A stretch of DNA of 64,000 nucleotides from UBA1731 sp964440985 (GTDB lineage: Bacteria > Verrucomicrobiota > Kiritimatiellia > RFP12 > UBA1067). Under the pieces are notes generated by a model. It was not told the DNA's origin. It searched no databases and was given only the letters and a program-made list of their open reading frames with translations. Of this stretch, positions 34,493-44,518 are shown one piece after another; within the stretch, counting starts at the first letter, position 1, and each line of letters begins with the position of its first letter. The DNA lies in contig CAYTWE010000004.1 in the NCBI GenBank assembly GCA_964440985.1, forward strand, positions 1 through 64,000, written 5' to 3'. A program made the position numbers and the translations under genes.

Positions 34493-36712
34493 TAATGAAC
34501 CGCCGAGGACACGTGCAACGTGCGGAAGGAAGGCGGCGGACAACGCCTTGTATCCGGCGTCGGTCGGGTGGGCTGAATCCGACATCATCCCGTGCACGAT
34601 GTCGCCGTTTGCGTCAACGAATCGTCCCCCCGCATTCTCAAAGCTGACCTTCCCGTCATATCCGTACGACGGGATTCGCGACAAAAGCGCATTCAGCCTG
34701 TCCACGTTCCGGCGAAGCGGACTTCCCGGTGTCCCCGCCGGCAGGGCGCCCATCAGCAGAATGCGCGCCTGCGGCTGGATGCGCCGGATGCGGCCGATCA
34801 GGCCTCTGATCGCCTGCGCCGTCTCCTCCGGTGAATCCGCCTTCCCCTCTTCGTCCGGCACAAGGTTGTTTCTGCCGAGCATGATTACAACCAGCTGTGT
34901 ACGCACGTTCTTGAGTTCGCCGTTGTCGACTCGCCAAAGCGCGTTCTCCGTGCGGTCGCCAGCACAGCTCATGTTCATGACGCGCACACGGCGGTCGAAC
35001 ATCGCCTTCCAGCGCGGCAGCGTCAGCGAGTCGTCCGTCTCGCCGATGGAGTCGATGCCCGACCACAGATGGAGCGCATCGTCGCCGATGAACACGACAT
35101 TCGGATTCGTGCGCCATGTCTTGGCTTCCGCCAATATGTAGTCATGCCGTTCGCGCCAGTCATAGCCAACGGCCCGTACGTTCTCCGCCGGCTGCAGGGC
35201 ACGGCTGGCCGGAACGCCCTCCGGCGTCGGGGCGGCGTTCACGCCCATCCGGCGAAGCCTCGGAATGTGATCGCCCATCCGCCGAAGGAAATCGCCGTAA
35301 TTGAGGGCGGACTTCTCCGACCACAGGATTTCCGCAACGGCGCACAGCCTCGGAAAGCCCTGCCACATAAGCTCTTCCGGAACACGTATTCCCTCCGACC
35401 AGAGAAGCCCCTCCGAACCCAGCACATGACCGGCAAATTCGCCGGGAACGCCGTCTGTCGGATCGAAAGAGTAGACGCGGGAAAGCGGCAGCCCGCCGCC
35501 GTCCGACCGCCACGGATCGTCGGGAATCCCCTGCTTCTGGTCAAGGTACATCAACCGGTTCGGACAGACCACGCAGTCGACGCCGTTCGTGGCGGCGAAA
35601 GCCGCCTTCTCCGTTCCAAGCCAGCACATGGCCGCCGTGTTTCCGCAGATGCCGCCGTCCAGCATCTCCTCCCAGCCAATGGCACGTTTGCCCTTCTTCA
35701 TCAGATACTCCGCGAAATGGCGCATCAGCCACGTCTGCAGCGCATTCTCGTCCTTCAGCCCGGCGGACTTGATGCGGGCCTGGCATTTCGGACACTTCCG
35801 CCAGCGGATCTTCGGACACTCGTCGCCGCCGATGTGGATGAACTCGGAATGCTTGAACAGGCGACAGTATTCGTCAAGAACGCTTTCAAGGAAGGCGATT
35901 GCGCGGTCGTTTCCGGCGCAGTACAGCTCGCGCTTGACGCCCCATTTCACGTCCACGCGGCGTTCAAGCCGCTCTCCAAGGCACGAGAATTCCGGATAGG
36001 CCGTAAGCGCGGCCCTGGAGTGTCCGGGAATCTCAAGCTCCGGCACGATCTTGACATGATGCCGTTCCGCGAACTCGACGATCTCCTTGATATCCTCCTC
36101 CGTGTAGAAATGCGGCCCGTACCGCCGTCCGTCGCCCTCAGCGGAGTTGTCGAAGCGCGGACTTTCCGCCCGAACTGCCCCCCGTGCCGTCAGCTCCGGC
36201 CATTTCCGGATCTCGATGCGCCACCCCTGGTCTTCCGTCAGGTGCCAATGCAGAACGTTCAGCTTGTTGAACGCCATGGCCTCGATTATCTTCTTGATCG
36301 TCTCCTTGCCGAAGAAATGGCGTCCTTCGTCCACAAGGCAGCCCCGCCAGCGGAAGCGCGGCCAGTCCCGTATGCGGCAGAACGGATACGAGACCTGCTC
36401 GCCCACGCCCTGCGCCAGCTGCCGAAGCGTAATCCGCGCATAAAACGCGCCGTCGCCGTCCGACGACGCCACGCGAACGCCACTGGCATCGACCGTCAGT
36501 TCATATCCCGCTTTCGGCTGGGCCGCATCAAAGACGTCAACCACATTTGTGCCGCTGTACATCCCGTCACGCCATTCAACCTGCCGAGGCGCAGGAACGA
36601 TCGACGGCAGGATGCCTGTGCCACCGGCACCCGCCCCCGCATATGCGAAAACGGCTACTGAACACGCAAGCGCGCAGACCGCGCCCCTCACGGACATTTT
36701 CTTTTCACTCAT
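34490..36712 (-). CDS. GH20 beta-N-acetylhexosaminidase fused to an SGNH-type domain
   Basis: Secreted 740-residue protein. After the signal peptide comes an alpha/beta GH20b domain and the GH20 barrel with RGCLVDEGRHFF, LHWHLTEDQGWR, VPELEIPGHS and the catalytic Asp-Glu in HIGGDE (about 297-298); it should cleave terminal GlcNAc/GalNAc. From about residue 520 an SGNH/PAF-acetylhydrolase-like domain follows (AGDRTENALWR, VIMLGRNN, SDSAHPTDAGY), but its nucleophile block reads FIGDDAL, with Asp (about 545) where GDS has Ser. Start 36712 or 36715; GGAAAGG precedes both. Confidence 0.88.
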   Translation of the reverse strand: MSEKKMSVRGAVCALACSVAVFAYAGAGAGGTGILPSIVPAPRQVEWRDGMYSGTNVVDVFDAAQPKAGYELTVDASGVRVASSDGDGAFYARITLRQLAQGVGEQVSYPFCRIRDWPRFRWRGCLVDEGRHFFGKETIKKIIEAMAFNKLNVLHWHLTEDQGWRIEIRKWPELTARGAVRAESPRFDNSAEGDGRRYGPHFYTEEDIKEIVEFAERHHVKIVPELEIPGHSRAALTAYPEFSCLGERLERRVDVKWGVKRELYCAGNDRAIAFLESVLDEYCRLFKHSEFIHIGGDECPKIRWRKCPKCQARIKSAGLKDENALQTWLMRHFAEYLMKKGKRAIGWEEMLDGGICGNTAAMCWLGTEKAAFAATNGVDCVVCPNRLMYLDQKQGIPDDPWRSDGGGLPLSRVYSFDPTDGVPGEFAGHVLGSEGLLWSEGIRVPEELMWQGFPRLCAVAEILWSEKSALNYGDFLRRMGDHIPRLRRMGVNAAPTPEGVPASRALQPAENVRAVGYDWRERHDYILAEAKTWRTNPNVVFIGDDALHLWSGIDSIGETDDSLTLPRWKAMFDRRVRVMNMSCAGDRTENALWRVDNGELKNVRTQLVVIMLGRNNLVPDEEGKADSPEETAQAIRGLIGRIRRIQPQARILLMGALPAGTPGSPLRRNVDRLNALLSRIPSYGYDGKVSFENAGGRFVDANGDIVHGMMSDSAHPTDAGYKALSAAFLPHVARVLGGSL

Positions 36713-36732
36713 CATCAACACCTTTCCTTCCG

Positions 36733-36738
36733 ATTATA
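36733..36738 (-). promoter_or_regulatory. possible internal -10 before the GH20 gene
   Basis: TATAAT on the minus strand overlaps the TAA stop of the 120-residue truncated gene and lies about 20 bases before the GH20 ATG. It may add a promoter inside the operon. No TG extension and no -35 are clear. Confidence 0.3.
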
Positions 36739-37084
36739 CCGTCAGGCGCAAACTTATGTTCAGCGCCTTTCCCCGGCACGTAAGCGACGGATAGAAGAGA
36801 ACGATCCTTTCTGCGTCTGCCGTGACGGTCGGCGTCTGCTCCGCCCCCAGCACGGGCACCTCACGCTCCTCATGTCCGCCGCGCCGGTCGTCGAAATAGA
36901 GCCGCCACAGCTGTGCGCCGCCCGCCCAGTCATGCCCCGTCGCCTTGCATACGAGCGCCTTCAGTTCGCCCCTGTCTCCGACTTCGACGCGCACAAGGCC
37001 GTTCTCAAGACTTGCCGCCGCCGCTACTGACGCGACGCCGGCCAATGCCAGCGCGAGCAGACCGGTTTTTCGCGAATAATTCAT
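36734..37084 (-). CDS. truncated secreted protein (N-terminal fragment)
   Basis: A 116-residue exported protein: signal MNYSRKTGLLALALAGVASVAAA followed by a short beta-sandwich start (SLENGLVRVEVGDRGELKALVCKATG, GGAQLWRLYFDDR). This opening is typical of much larger secreted glycosidases or polysaccharide-active proteins, yet the frame stops after ALNISLRLTV, 21 bases before the GH20 gene. No continuation is found in any frame, so the remainder was probably deleted. The start lies two bases after the GH42-like gene stop. It may still be translated as a small secreted protein. Confidence 0.6.
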   Translation of the reverse strand: MNYSRKTGLLALALAGVASVAAAASLENGLVRVEVGDRGELKALVCKATGHDWAGGAQLWRLYFDDRRGGHEEREVPVLGAEQTPTVTADAERIVLFYPSLTCRGKALNISLRLTV

Positions 37085-37086
37085 CT

Positions 37087-40000
37087 TCACCTCTCCCATA
37101 CCGCGACATCAAGCGGACCAAGTTCCGTCGACTGCGTTGTTCCAAACACGAACCGCCATTTGCCGTTCAATTCGATTCGCTTCCTCTCACGCGAGAGGTT
37201 GGCGAAAAACACGAGGTCGCGTCCATCCGCAGTACGCCCCGTGCGCCACATCACGCCGTACGGCGCCCGTGCGTCGTCCCTCGGCGGCGCGGCGAGCGCG
37301 GCGTAGTCCACCGGACGGTACGGCAGCGGCAGCGTCTGCCGACGCTCGCCGCGTTCGTCCTTCGCAAGCGCCGTCGGCGCGGAGAAGAGGAGCGTGCCGC
37401 CGTCGGCAACGAAGCGTTCGAGCGCAGCGTACACGCGGTCGGAGACGCGTCGTGCGTCGGGAAGCACGATCTTCTTGGCGCCCTTGAAATCTCCGCGCTC
37501 AAGGTCACGCTCCGTGATGAACCGCACCGCCCAGCCGGAGAATGACGCCTTGCCGTAGACGTCGTACAGCGACCGCACGTAGGCGTCGCGTTCGCCAAAC
37601 GACGCGACGGAATGGAACAGCCGGAACGGCGGATCGGGCGTACGCCTGAACGCGGCGATCTCCTCCGGATGCGCCCGGCAGTCAAGCGCCGCACGAAGCG
37701 TCGCGTGGTATGTGTTCGCACGCGTGAACGCATACTCGCCGTACGTGTGACGTGTGTTCGCCCACTCCCAGATTGATGATGCGTTCAGCCCCATGAGAAA
37801 CGCCAGCACGTTTGAGAGGTAGATTTCCTTCTCGGAATACTCCCTGTACACGCCGTCCACGATCACGTGCGTTTCGTTGTCGGCGATCGGCTTCTCCGGC
37901 GCAACGGAACGCGCAAAGTCAAGCTCGAACCCGCCCTTCGGGAAGTCCATCGCCCATTCACTTCCGTCCAGCCCGAATCCGCCGTCGAAGCCGACGATGT
38001 CGAAGATCTCCCACAGCCGCTCAAAATCCGCCATGACGACAAGCGGATCCAGCCCGGCAATGTTGTAGTGCGTGGAGTAGTGGACGGTCGTGGGCAGGCC
38101 AAAGCGCCGCTTGAGCCAGTCCTGCTGCGGAATCTCGCGGGCGATGTTTCGCTCTAACTGCGCCTGCATCCGTGCGAACTTCCCGCCCTCGTCGCCCGCC
38201 GGCGGCTTGGAGTCCCACTGCTCCGGGAATGACACCTGAAACACGAACGCCGGCGACGGATTGGACGGCACGAGCGAGCCAAGCCAATAGCCGCGCCCGC
38301 CACGATATGCGTTCTGCAGATCGGCGGACGCGACAGCCAGCGGGTCGTGCGCCGTCAGGTCATGCGAGGAGGCGTGCGCCGATCCCCAGGCGCAGTATAC
38401 GCCGTTCGTCTCGCAGCGGCGCACGACGTCGGCGTAGTTCGTTCCGCCGATGTAGAAGCAGTTCACGAGGTTGAACCCGGTCTTCGCAATCCATTCGACG
38501 TCCGCATTCTCCCACCCGGCGACGTTCGTCCAGGTGTCAGGGCCAATCAGGAGAATCTCCCGACCGTCAACCTTGAACCCGCCCTCCGACGGCACGGGAC
38601 GTACGCCACGCGGATACTTGACCGTCCGAAGCGGCGCAACCTTTCCGTCCGCAATGGCCCTCTGACGCGCCGCGAGTCCCCGTTGCAGCCGTTCGAGGTC
38701 GATGGCATTCTTCAACACGCGCTCATCCATGTAGTGCCGATATCCGTCCGTAATGGCCTTGCGCACATGACCGACGGCGATGTGTCCCTCGGCATCCAGG
38801 TCGCGTCGCATGAATTCCACGAAATAGTCCGTCATCGCCTTGACCGCGATGGAATACTCGTCGTCCTCTGCGACGCGCAGTGCGGCATTGGCGGCGGCGA
38901 TCGCGTCCACCCTGCGGCGCAACTCGTCCCGCGTGGGCAGTTTGGCGCGTTCCGGCTCAAATCCCGTCTCTACGCGCACAAGGTCGACGAACGGCCACAG
39001 TCTCGGGTCACGGCCGCCCAAAACACCATCGGCGACGCCCATCCAGTTCTCGACGGCATCGCCCCGATCCCGATCGACTACGCAGACGTTGAAGCGGATT
39101 CCGTCCTCACGCCGCATCCCGGCCTCGGCAAGTTCACGCCACTGGAATCTGACCTTAACCTCATCACCGGGATAGAAGCGCTCAAAGGTGCGCCCGCCAG
39201 CCGCATCGGCAAACACGACATGGACGCCGTCATCCTTTGTCTTCACGTCATCAGTGACGCGCACATCAACGTCAATGCCCTGTTCGGTCGCCGTCACGTG
39301 CGCGACGAACGAAAGATCGGAAGCGCCCGACCATGTCGGAGACGCGAGCGGACGATAGTCCTTCGTCTCGCTCCGACTGATTTCGCCGCCGGCAACGCCC
39401 CAATCGCACGCACGCAGCGCACGGAGTGCATCGAGATCCCTCGCGCCGCCTACGCGGCCAAACGCGATCGACTGCGCAATGCGTTCGCCTGGGGCGACGC
39501 CCCTTCCCTGACGCGGCGCGGGAATGTCGGCCTGGGCGCAGAACGTGCCGGGCTTGCCGTCACCACGCGGACAGAACGTCCCGAACTCGCGCCCCATGTA
39601 CCACGTCTCGCCGCCAGTCGTGCGTCCAAGCACGTACCGCCCGGCCTTCACCTTGTAGCCGCCATCCTTCGACCGGAACTCCTTCGTCGTCGGGAACGGC
39701 GCAAATTCCGTCCCGTCAATGGCGTAGTCCGTCACCTCAAGCCCCATCCCCATGTTCCACGATATGAAATGGAACGGCTCCAGCACGTTCAGGCGCGAGG
39801 CCGCCACCACGCCGGGTACGCCCGGCTTCATCACGTAGTCTGTGACGAGCCGCGCCTTGGACCACGGTGTCGGCTTCTTGCCGTGCAGGTAGTCGTGCAA
39901 GGACAGCGAACGGTCTGCCCGCACGATGACGACTGGATTTGTGGCAAGCACCGAAAAGACGTCATCGCGCCCGTCGCACACGGCCGCCACCATGCCGTCC

Positions 40001-40134
40001 GCTCCGGCGACGCGGATGTTCTGCGAGAACCGCCGCGCCCATCCCTTTGCATCGTCAATCGGCGAACCGGCCATCGCCGGGAGCACCAGCACCGCAGCCA
40101 GCCCGGCAACGAACGCCCTCAACACCACATTCAT
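37087..40134 (-). CDS. large secreted GH42-like glycosidase (second copy)
   Basis: Exported protein of 1015 residues (signal MNVVLRAFVAGLAAVLVLPAMA). The first 420 residues hold beta-rich modules. A barrel-like region starts near DTWTNVAGWENADVEWIAKTGFNLVNCFYIGG and includes candidate catalytic acids in SFPEQWD and IADNETHV. A C-terminal trimerisation-like Rossmann region (KKIVLPDARRVSDRVYAALERFVADGG) and a final beta-domain follow. This layout resembles GH42/beta-galactosidase clan A enzymes, but the family is uncertain. It overlaps the neighbouring glycosidase by four bases. Confidence 0.65.
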   Translation of the reverse strand: MNVVLRAFVAGLAAVLVLPAMAGSPIDDAKGWARRFSQNIRVAGADGMVAAVCDGRDDVFSVLATNPVVIVRADRSLSLHDYLHGKKPTPWSKARLVTDYVMKPGVPGVVAASRLNVLEPFHFISWNMGMGLEVTDYAIDGTEFAPFPTTKEFRSKDGGYKVKAGRYVLGRTTGGETWYMGREFGTFCPRGDGKPGTFCAQADIPAPRQGRGVAPGERIAQSIAFGRVGGARDLDALRALRACDWGVAGGEISRSETKDYRPLASPTWSGASDLSFVAHVTATEQGIDVDVRVTDDVKTKDDGVHVVFADAAGGRTFERFYPGDEVKVRFQWRELAEAGMRREDGIRFNVCVVDRDRGDAVENWMGVADGVLGGRDPRLWPFVDLVRVETGFEPERAKLPTRDELRRRVDAIAAANAALRVAEDDEYSIAVKAMTDYFVEFMRRDLDAEGHIAVGHVRKAITDGYRHYMDERVLKNAIDLERLQRGLAARQRAIADGKVAPLRTVKYPRGVRPVPSEGGFKVDGREILLIGPDTWTNVAGWENADVEWIAKTGFNLVNCFYIGGTNYADVVRRCETNGVYCAWGSAHASSHDLTAHDPLAVASADLQNAYRGGRGYWLGSLVPSNPSPAFVFQVSFPEQWDSKPPAGDEGGKFARMQAQLERNIAREIPQQDWLKRRFGLPTTVHYSTHYNIAGLDPLVVMADFERLWEIFDIVGFDGGFGLDGSEWAMDFPKGGFELDFARSVAPEKPIADNETHVIVDGVYREYSEKEIYLSNVLAFLMGLNASSIWEWANTRHTYGEYAFTRANTYHATLRAALDCRAHPEEIAAFRRTPDPPFRLFHSVASFGERDAYVRSLYDVYGKASFSGWAVRFITERDLERGDFKGAKKIVLPDARRVSDRVYAALERFVADGGTLLFSAPTALAKDERGERRQTLPLPYRPVDYAALAAPPRDDARAPYGVMWRTGRTADGRDLVFFANLSRERKRIELNGKWRFVFGTTQSTELGPLDVAVWER

Positions 40135-43124
40135 CTTTCAACCTCCCTGATGGCGACGATGCACGGACGCGCCTTTGGATTCCACCGGAACGAGGCCGCC
40201 GTCACCGTCTTGCCGGAGAGGACGTCATGGATTGACGCCTCGGCGGGCAGCCGCAGTTCCAGTTCGGTATCCGGCTGTGCGTTCAAGGCGCGTGTGCCTT
40301 TCATGACATTCCCTGCGTCCACGGCCCTTCCCGTCAGCAGCAGGATTCGCCGCCCGTCCGCCGTGCGAAAGTCCCCGCACGTGATTCCCGTCGCCACGCC
40401 GCCGCCCGACATCATCGCGATTTCATAATCGGCCTTCACGCCGCAGTCCGCAAGGAAATCGCGCAGGCCATCGACGAACGATGCATCATTCACGTTAGGC
40501 AGCGACGGGCAGCAACGGTCGAGCATTCCGGCGAACGATGCTGTCGGCACACCGCGTTCGTCATGCCGGCCGCAACGGTCGTCCCCGACGACAACGCCGC
40601 CGCGTGCGCGGAAGTCGCGGATTGCGTTGCGCGTCGTCTGCGACAGCGCCCAGCATTCCGGAAGGACAAGCACCTTGGCCGTTTCAAGCCGTTTCGCCAG
40701 CTGCGGCTCGCTCGTGTAGTCAAATCCGAGACGCAGCGTATGAAGCACCTTCTCCCACTGCTCCTGCGAACGGAACCAGTTGAGGTAGTGGCTTCCCTCC
40801 TTCTTTCCGCGAGCCTCCCAGTCGAACTGAAGCGGATCGTCACTTTCAAGCCAGGCAATGCCCATGCCGCCCTGCGCATAGAGGATGGTGACGGGCATGG
40901 GTGCACGTTCGGCGGCGTTGATCAAGTCGCCCCATCCGCCGGAGACGAGCGGCGCAAGCGCGGCCTTCAACCGTCTGCCGTTCGCGCTCAACAGTCCGTC
41001 CTCCGATAGATAGCCCTCACCCGTCGCCACGGTGTGCTGGACGGAACCGTACAGCATGATTCCCGTCGCGCCGTTGTTGACGGCGCTCCAGACATCCATC
41101 TCGATGTTGTCGTAGTTTCCGTACCCAAGCCACGTCAACACGGGCGCACCCTTCCGCTTGAACGAGCGCACATACGCGCTCGGCCCGTAGTCCTGCCCTG
41201 ACGTCCGGTTCGGGACAATCTTCGACGGATCGATCCCAGCCATCGGCGTCATCCACGTCCAGTTCGGCTGCCCAGTGGAGATGCGCGGGTTCTCGCGTCC
41301 GAACACATCGACCGCGACCTTCGACACCTCCGCGAGGACATCGTCCATGAACAGCCTGAACTCAAGCCATGACGCATAGTTCCGGTCGCCCTTCCGGCGG
41401 CGGCCGCGCATCTCGTCCGTGAGCGACGGCACAACGTCATCGAACGTCGCAAACGCCGTTCCCCATGCACGGTTCAGCGCGGCGACATCGCCGTACTTCG
41501 TGCGCATCGCGTTCCTGAACCGTGCAAGGCACGGCGCCATGCGGCACGGCTCAGAATCCTTGGCATGATAGTTCATCCAGGGCGCCGAGAGCGTCATCTC
41601 GTCTCCGATGGCATACGCGAACGGCTCACGTCCACGGGCCAGACGCGCATAGGCGGCAAACCCCGCCTCGGCGGCGGGCTTCCACGTGGCGTCGGAGAGG
41701 CATCCATTGCGCCAATGCTTCTTGACGGGATCGTTCCCGTAGCACGTACGCCCATGGACGCCCTGCTCCTGAAGCGCCGCCTCCACAATCGGATTCTCGC
41801 GGTTGACGATTCCGCCCCATCCGTCCGTCCACGCGAAGCCATGCTTCGCCGCATCGTACGCGCCGGGCATCCAGCAGTTTATCGCGTTTATTCCGATGTC
41901 GCGCATGACGGGATAGAACTGCCGCCGGTAGTGTATCGGCATCCACAGATAGCCGGCGACTACGAATTTCCTGCGATCTTCAAAGCACGGGCGGACGGAC
42001 AGCGGCGCGTCCGGCGTGTGCGTCCACGGCACGACCTCAAGTTCCCTGTCGAGAATGAGATCGGCGTACAGCAGCGACCACATCTCATTGTACGGATAGC
42101 CGGCCTGTCGCTCATCGAAGTCGCTGAGTTCACGCGTCAGGTACACCTCATCCACCTCCGGCCAGATGGCGCTGCGGAAGAAGACGCGGCCGCGCAGAAG
42201 CAGCTCCACGACCATGCCGTCTCCGAACCGCCCCTCCGTGAGACTCGCGATTCCGTACCGGCCGCATCCCTTCGGGGAGATGCGCGAATAGTCTACGCCT
42301 TGCGGGAGCTCTCTTGGACGACCGAAGCGCCGGCCATATTCGGACGAGACGAAGACCGCCCGTCCGCCGCGCCGGACGTACGAGACGACGGCCTTCTCCT
42401 TCTTCTCGAACGCATCGGCGTTCGTTCCGGCAAAGAGCAGGACGTATTCGCCGTTCGAGAACCGTCTCTGCACCGTCTCCGGATCGGCAGTCGCGCCGTC
42501 ATTGACGACGTCAACCTTCAGCCCGAATTGCCGTTCGAGGTCTTCTGCAACCCAGTCGAGACACGATCCGGACGCGAACAGCAGAACGCGCTGCGAAACC
42601 TTTTCCTTTGCGAAAACATGCAGCTTGCGCTCCGGGAAGCGTCCGCTCGCAGACGGCTTCCGCTCACGGCGCTTCAGACCCAGATTCAGTTCGACGTCAT
42701 CCATCACCCGCAGCGACAGGTTGTTCAACGTGACGTTCACCGGCTTTGATACGAAGATGCGGAACTCGCCATCCTCGATTTTCCAGTCCAGATCAACACG
42801 ATCGCCGACAAACGCTCTGTCACACCGGAAGTCTATCCGCGCTCCAGACCCCGGTGACGACTTGAGTTTCTGTGACAGCAGCACGCCGGGCGTATCGCGC
42901 CGGACGGCGACAAGGAAGTCCTCGCTGAGATAGTCGCGCTCCCGATACTCAAACGCCACGTCGCCGGGGATGCGCCAGTCAGCCGGCGTCTTTCCGTCAA
43001 ACGACTTTGCGTCAAGCGAACCGTTCGCAAGAAGTTCAGCGTCTGCGGCTTGTGCCGCGACTGCCGCCGCAAGGCATACGACCGCAACGCATAGGCGCCG
43101 TGCGCAGGATTTCGTCGCCGTCAT
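40131..43124 (-). CDS. secreted GH42-like beta-galactosidase family protein
   Basis: Exported protein of 997 residues. The barrel contains FAYAIGDEMTL, where the acid/base Glu sits in a Gly-Asp-Glu context rather than the usual Asn-Glu, then CLARFRNAMRTKYGDVAALNRAWGTAF, a hallmark of GH42. A nucleophile candidate is the Glu in YDNIEMDVW. The C-terminal third is a glutaminase-like trimerisation domain (AKVLVLPECWALSQ) and a beta-domain. It is likely a galactosidase on plant or host glycans; specificity is unknown. It overlaps the genes on both sides by four bases. Confidence 0.75.
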   Translation of the reverse strand: MTATKSCARRLCVAVVCLAAAVAAQAADAELLANGSLDAKSFDGKTPADWRIPGDVAFEYRERDYLSEDFLVAVRRDTPGVLLSQKLKSSPGSGARIDFRCDRAFVGDRVDLDWKIEDGEFRIFVSKPVNVTLNNLSLRVMDDVELNLGLKRRERKPSASGRFPERKLHVFAKEKVSQRVLLFASGSCLDWVAEDLERQFGLKVDVVNDGATADPETVQRRFSNGEYVLLFAGTNADAFEKKEKAVVSYVRRGGRAVFVSSEYGRRFGRPRELPQGVDYSRISPKGCGRYGIASLTEGRFGDGMVVELLLRGRVFFRSAIWPEVDEVYLTRELSDFDERQAGYPYNEMWSLLYADLILDRELEVVPWTHTPDAPLSVRPCFEDRRKFVVAGYLWMPIHYRRQFYPVMRDIGINAINCWMPGAYDAAKHGFAWTDGWGGIVNRENPIVEAALQEQGVHGRTCYGNDPVKKHWRNGCLSDATWKPAAEAGFAAYARLARGREPFAYAIGDEMTLSAPWMNYHAKDSEPCRMAPCLARFRNAMRTKYGDVAALNRAWGTAFATFDDVVPSLTDEMRGRRRKGDRNYASWLEFRLFMDDVLAEVSKVAVDVFGRENPRISTGQPNWTWMTPMAGIDPSKIVPNRTSGQDYGPSAYVRSFKRKGAPVLTWLGYGNYDNIEMDVWSAVNNGATGIMLYGSVQHTVATGEGYLSEDGLLSANGRRLKAALAPLVSGGWGDLINAAERAPMPVTILYAQGGMGIAWLESDDPLQFDWEARGKKEGSHYLNWFRSQEQWEKVLHTLRLGFDYTSEPQLAKRLETAKVLVLPECWALSQTTRNAIRDFRARGGVVVGDDRCGRHDERGVPTASFAGMLDRCCPSLPNVNDASFVDGLRDFLADCGVKADYEIAMMSGGGVATGITCGDFRTADGRRILLLTGRAVDAGNVMKGTRALNAQPDTELELRLPAEASIHDVLSGKTVTAASFRWNPKARPCIVAIREVER

Positions 43125-44518
43125 CTCTGCGATGCCTTTCGCTCAAGCACGATGGCAGGACGGAAGGAGTTGTACCCGCCTCTACCCTGCTTCAGGTAGA
43201 ACGCCGCCCGTGCGGCGGAGCGGCAGCGATCCGCGCTCGAAAGCCAATCCCCTCCGCGAACCACCGCATGGAATCCGTTTCCGTCAGTCGCAACGACATT
43301 CAGGGGTTCGACTACAGGTTTGTCGCCGAGGTCGTTCCTGCACGTCGTCCAGTCCACAACATCGCGGCAGATCTCACCAGCATTTCCGTGCATGTCGTAG
43401 AATCCCCAGGCGTTCGGCAGATACCTGCCACCGACACCAGGCTGATTGCCCTGATCCCAAACGCCGTTGCGGCTGCAGTAGTTGCCGAGAAGATCCATGA
43501 CCGTATTGGCATAGAAGCCGTCCTTGTAGGCCGTCTTGCCGTTATCGGTGTAGACGCCGTAGTAGTCGCCCTCACCCGCACCTGCGTTCCACGAACCGTC
43601 CGTTCCGGCGCGGCAGGCGTACTCCCACTGCGCCTCGGTCGGCAGGTCAAGCGTGTAGCCGGGCGGAAGGCAGTTCGCCGCCGACGAACGGAAACGCCCA
43701 AAGAACGATTCCGGATCTACATCCGTGCAGGTGTTGTTCCAGTAGTCCGTCGTGTATCCGCGAAGCGAATACAGGAAGAACTCGTTGGAATCGGAACTCA
43801 AGAACGTCGGACGCCAGGCTTGCTTGGCATAGTAGTCATCGTCGACCTGCGTCATGACATTCGTCTCCCACACCTTGAACGACTGCGCGTACGTCAATTC
43901 AAAGAGCGCAAGGTAGAAGTCGTTGGTGAACGTAACAAGATGCCGCGCCTCCGGCAAGGCCGCGATATTGTTGGTATATGCCACCACGCGCTTTGACTCC
44001 GCCTCAGGTGACCCCATGAAATACGAACCGGCCCGGCAGCGACGGAACGCTATCTTCGTTGTCTTGTACACGTCCGTGTTGAACCCGCCCTCCGGCGGCG
44101 CATCCATCTGCTCGGCGGTGTATGTTCCGCCGACCCCGGCCGAAAGATCCATGACAAGATAGCGTCTGCCGACCGGCTGCGCGAGCGAAAGGCTGAACGT
44201 CAGCCCAATGCGCGGTACAGCGGATGTGACTCCGGCGGCGACTGGATTCCATACGAGACGATGCGTCCCGGCCTTCACGTATTCCAGATCACCGCTCTGG
44301 GCGGCGTAAGCACCGGTGACGTCATTCCCTTCCGGGTCTGTAACCTTGAGAACGACATCCCATCCGACATCGCCGTTCGAGTCGCCGTCTATTCTGTACT
44401 CGATGACTGTCTTTGCGTTCCATGGCCACATCTGCGAAATCTTCACGGGAGTGACCGTGGCGCCGTACGAGGCAAGGCCCGCCACGGCATAAACAAGAAC
44501 GATTGCCGCTTTTTTCAT
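43121..44518 (-). CDS. secreted SUMF1/FGE-like protein (copy 1)
   Basis: Exported protein of 465 residues: signal peptide, an Ig-like domain of about 85 residues (VKISQMWPWNAKTVIEYRID start), a linker GVGGTYTAEQMDAPPEGGF, then a formylglycine-generating-enzyme fold (FRRCRAGSYFMGSP, LPTEAQWEYACRAG, NAWGFYDMHGNAGEICRD, VVRGGDW...CRSAARA). The Cys-pair region of catalytic FGE has only one Cys here (SSADRCR), so oxidase activity is doubtful; a binding or structural role is more likely. The start at 44518 has GGGAGG upstream and shares one base with the preceding stop. Confidence 0.85.
   Translation of the reverse strand: MKKAAIVLVYAVAGLASYGATVTPVKISQMWPWNAKTVIEYRIDGDSNGDVGWDVVLKVTDPEGNDVTGAYAAQSGDLEYVKAGTHRLVWNPVAAGVTSAVPRIGLTFSLSLAQPVGRRYLVMDLSAGVGGTYTAEQMDAPPEGGFNTDVYKTTKIAFRRCRAGSYFMGSPEAESKRVVAYTNNIAALPEARHLVTFTNDFYLALFELTYAQSFKVWETNVMTQVDDDYYAKQAWRPTFLSSDSNEFFLYSLRGYTTDYWNNTCTDVDPESFFGRFRSSAANCLPPGYTLDLPTEAQWEYACRAGTDGSWNAGAGEGDYYGVYTDNGKTAYKDGFYANTVMDLLGNYCSRNGVWDQGNQPGVGGRYLPNAWGFYDMHGNAGEICRDVVDWTTCRNDLGDKPVVEPLNVVATDGNGFHAVVRGGDWLSSADRCRSAARAAFYLKQGRGGYNSFRPAIVLERKASQR

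Noticed and set aside
38347..40428. Long plus-strand open frame of 693 codons opposite the GH42-like genes
   Set aside because: Antisense to two exported glycosidases with signal peptides and tight operon overlaps; translation is Arg/His-rich and motif-free.
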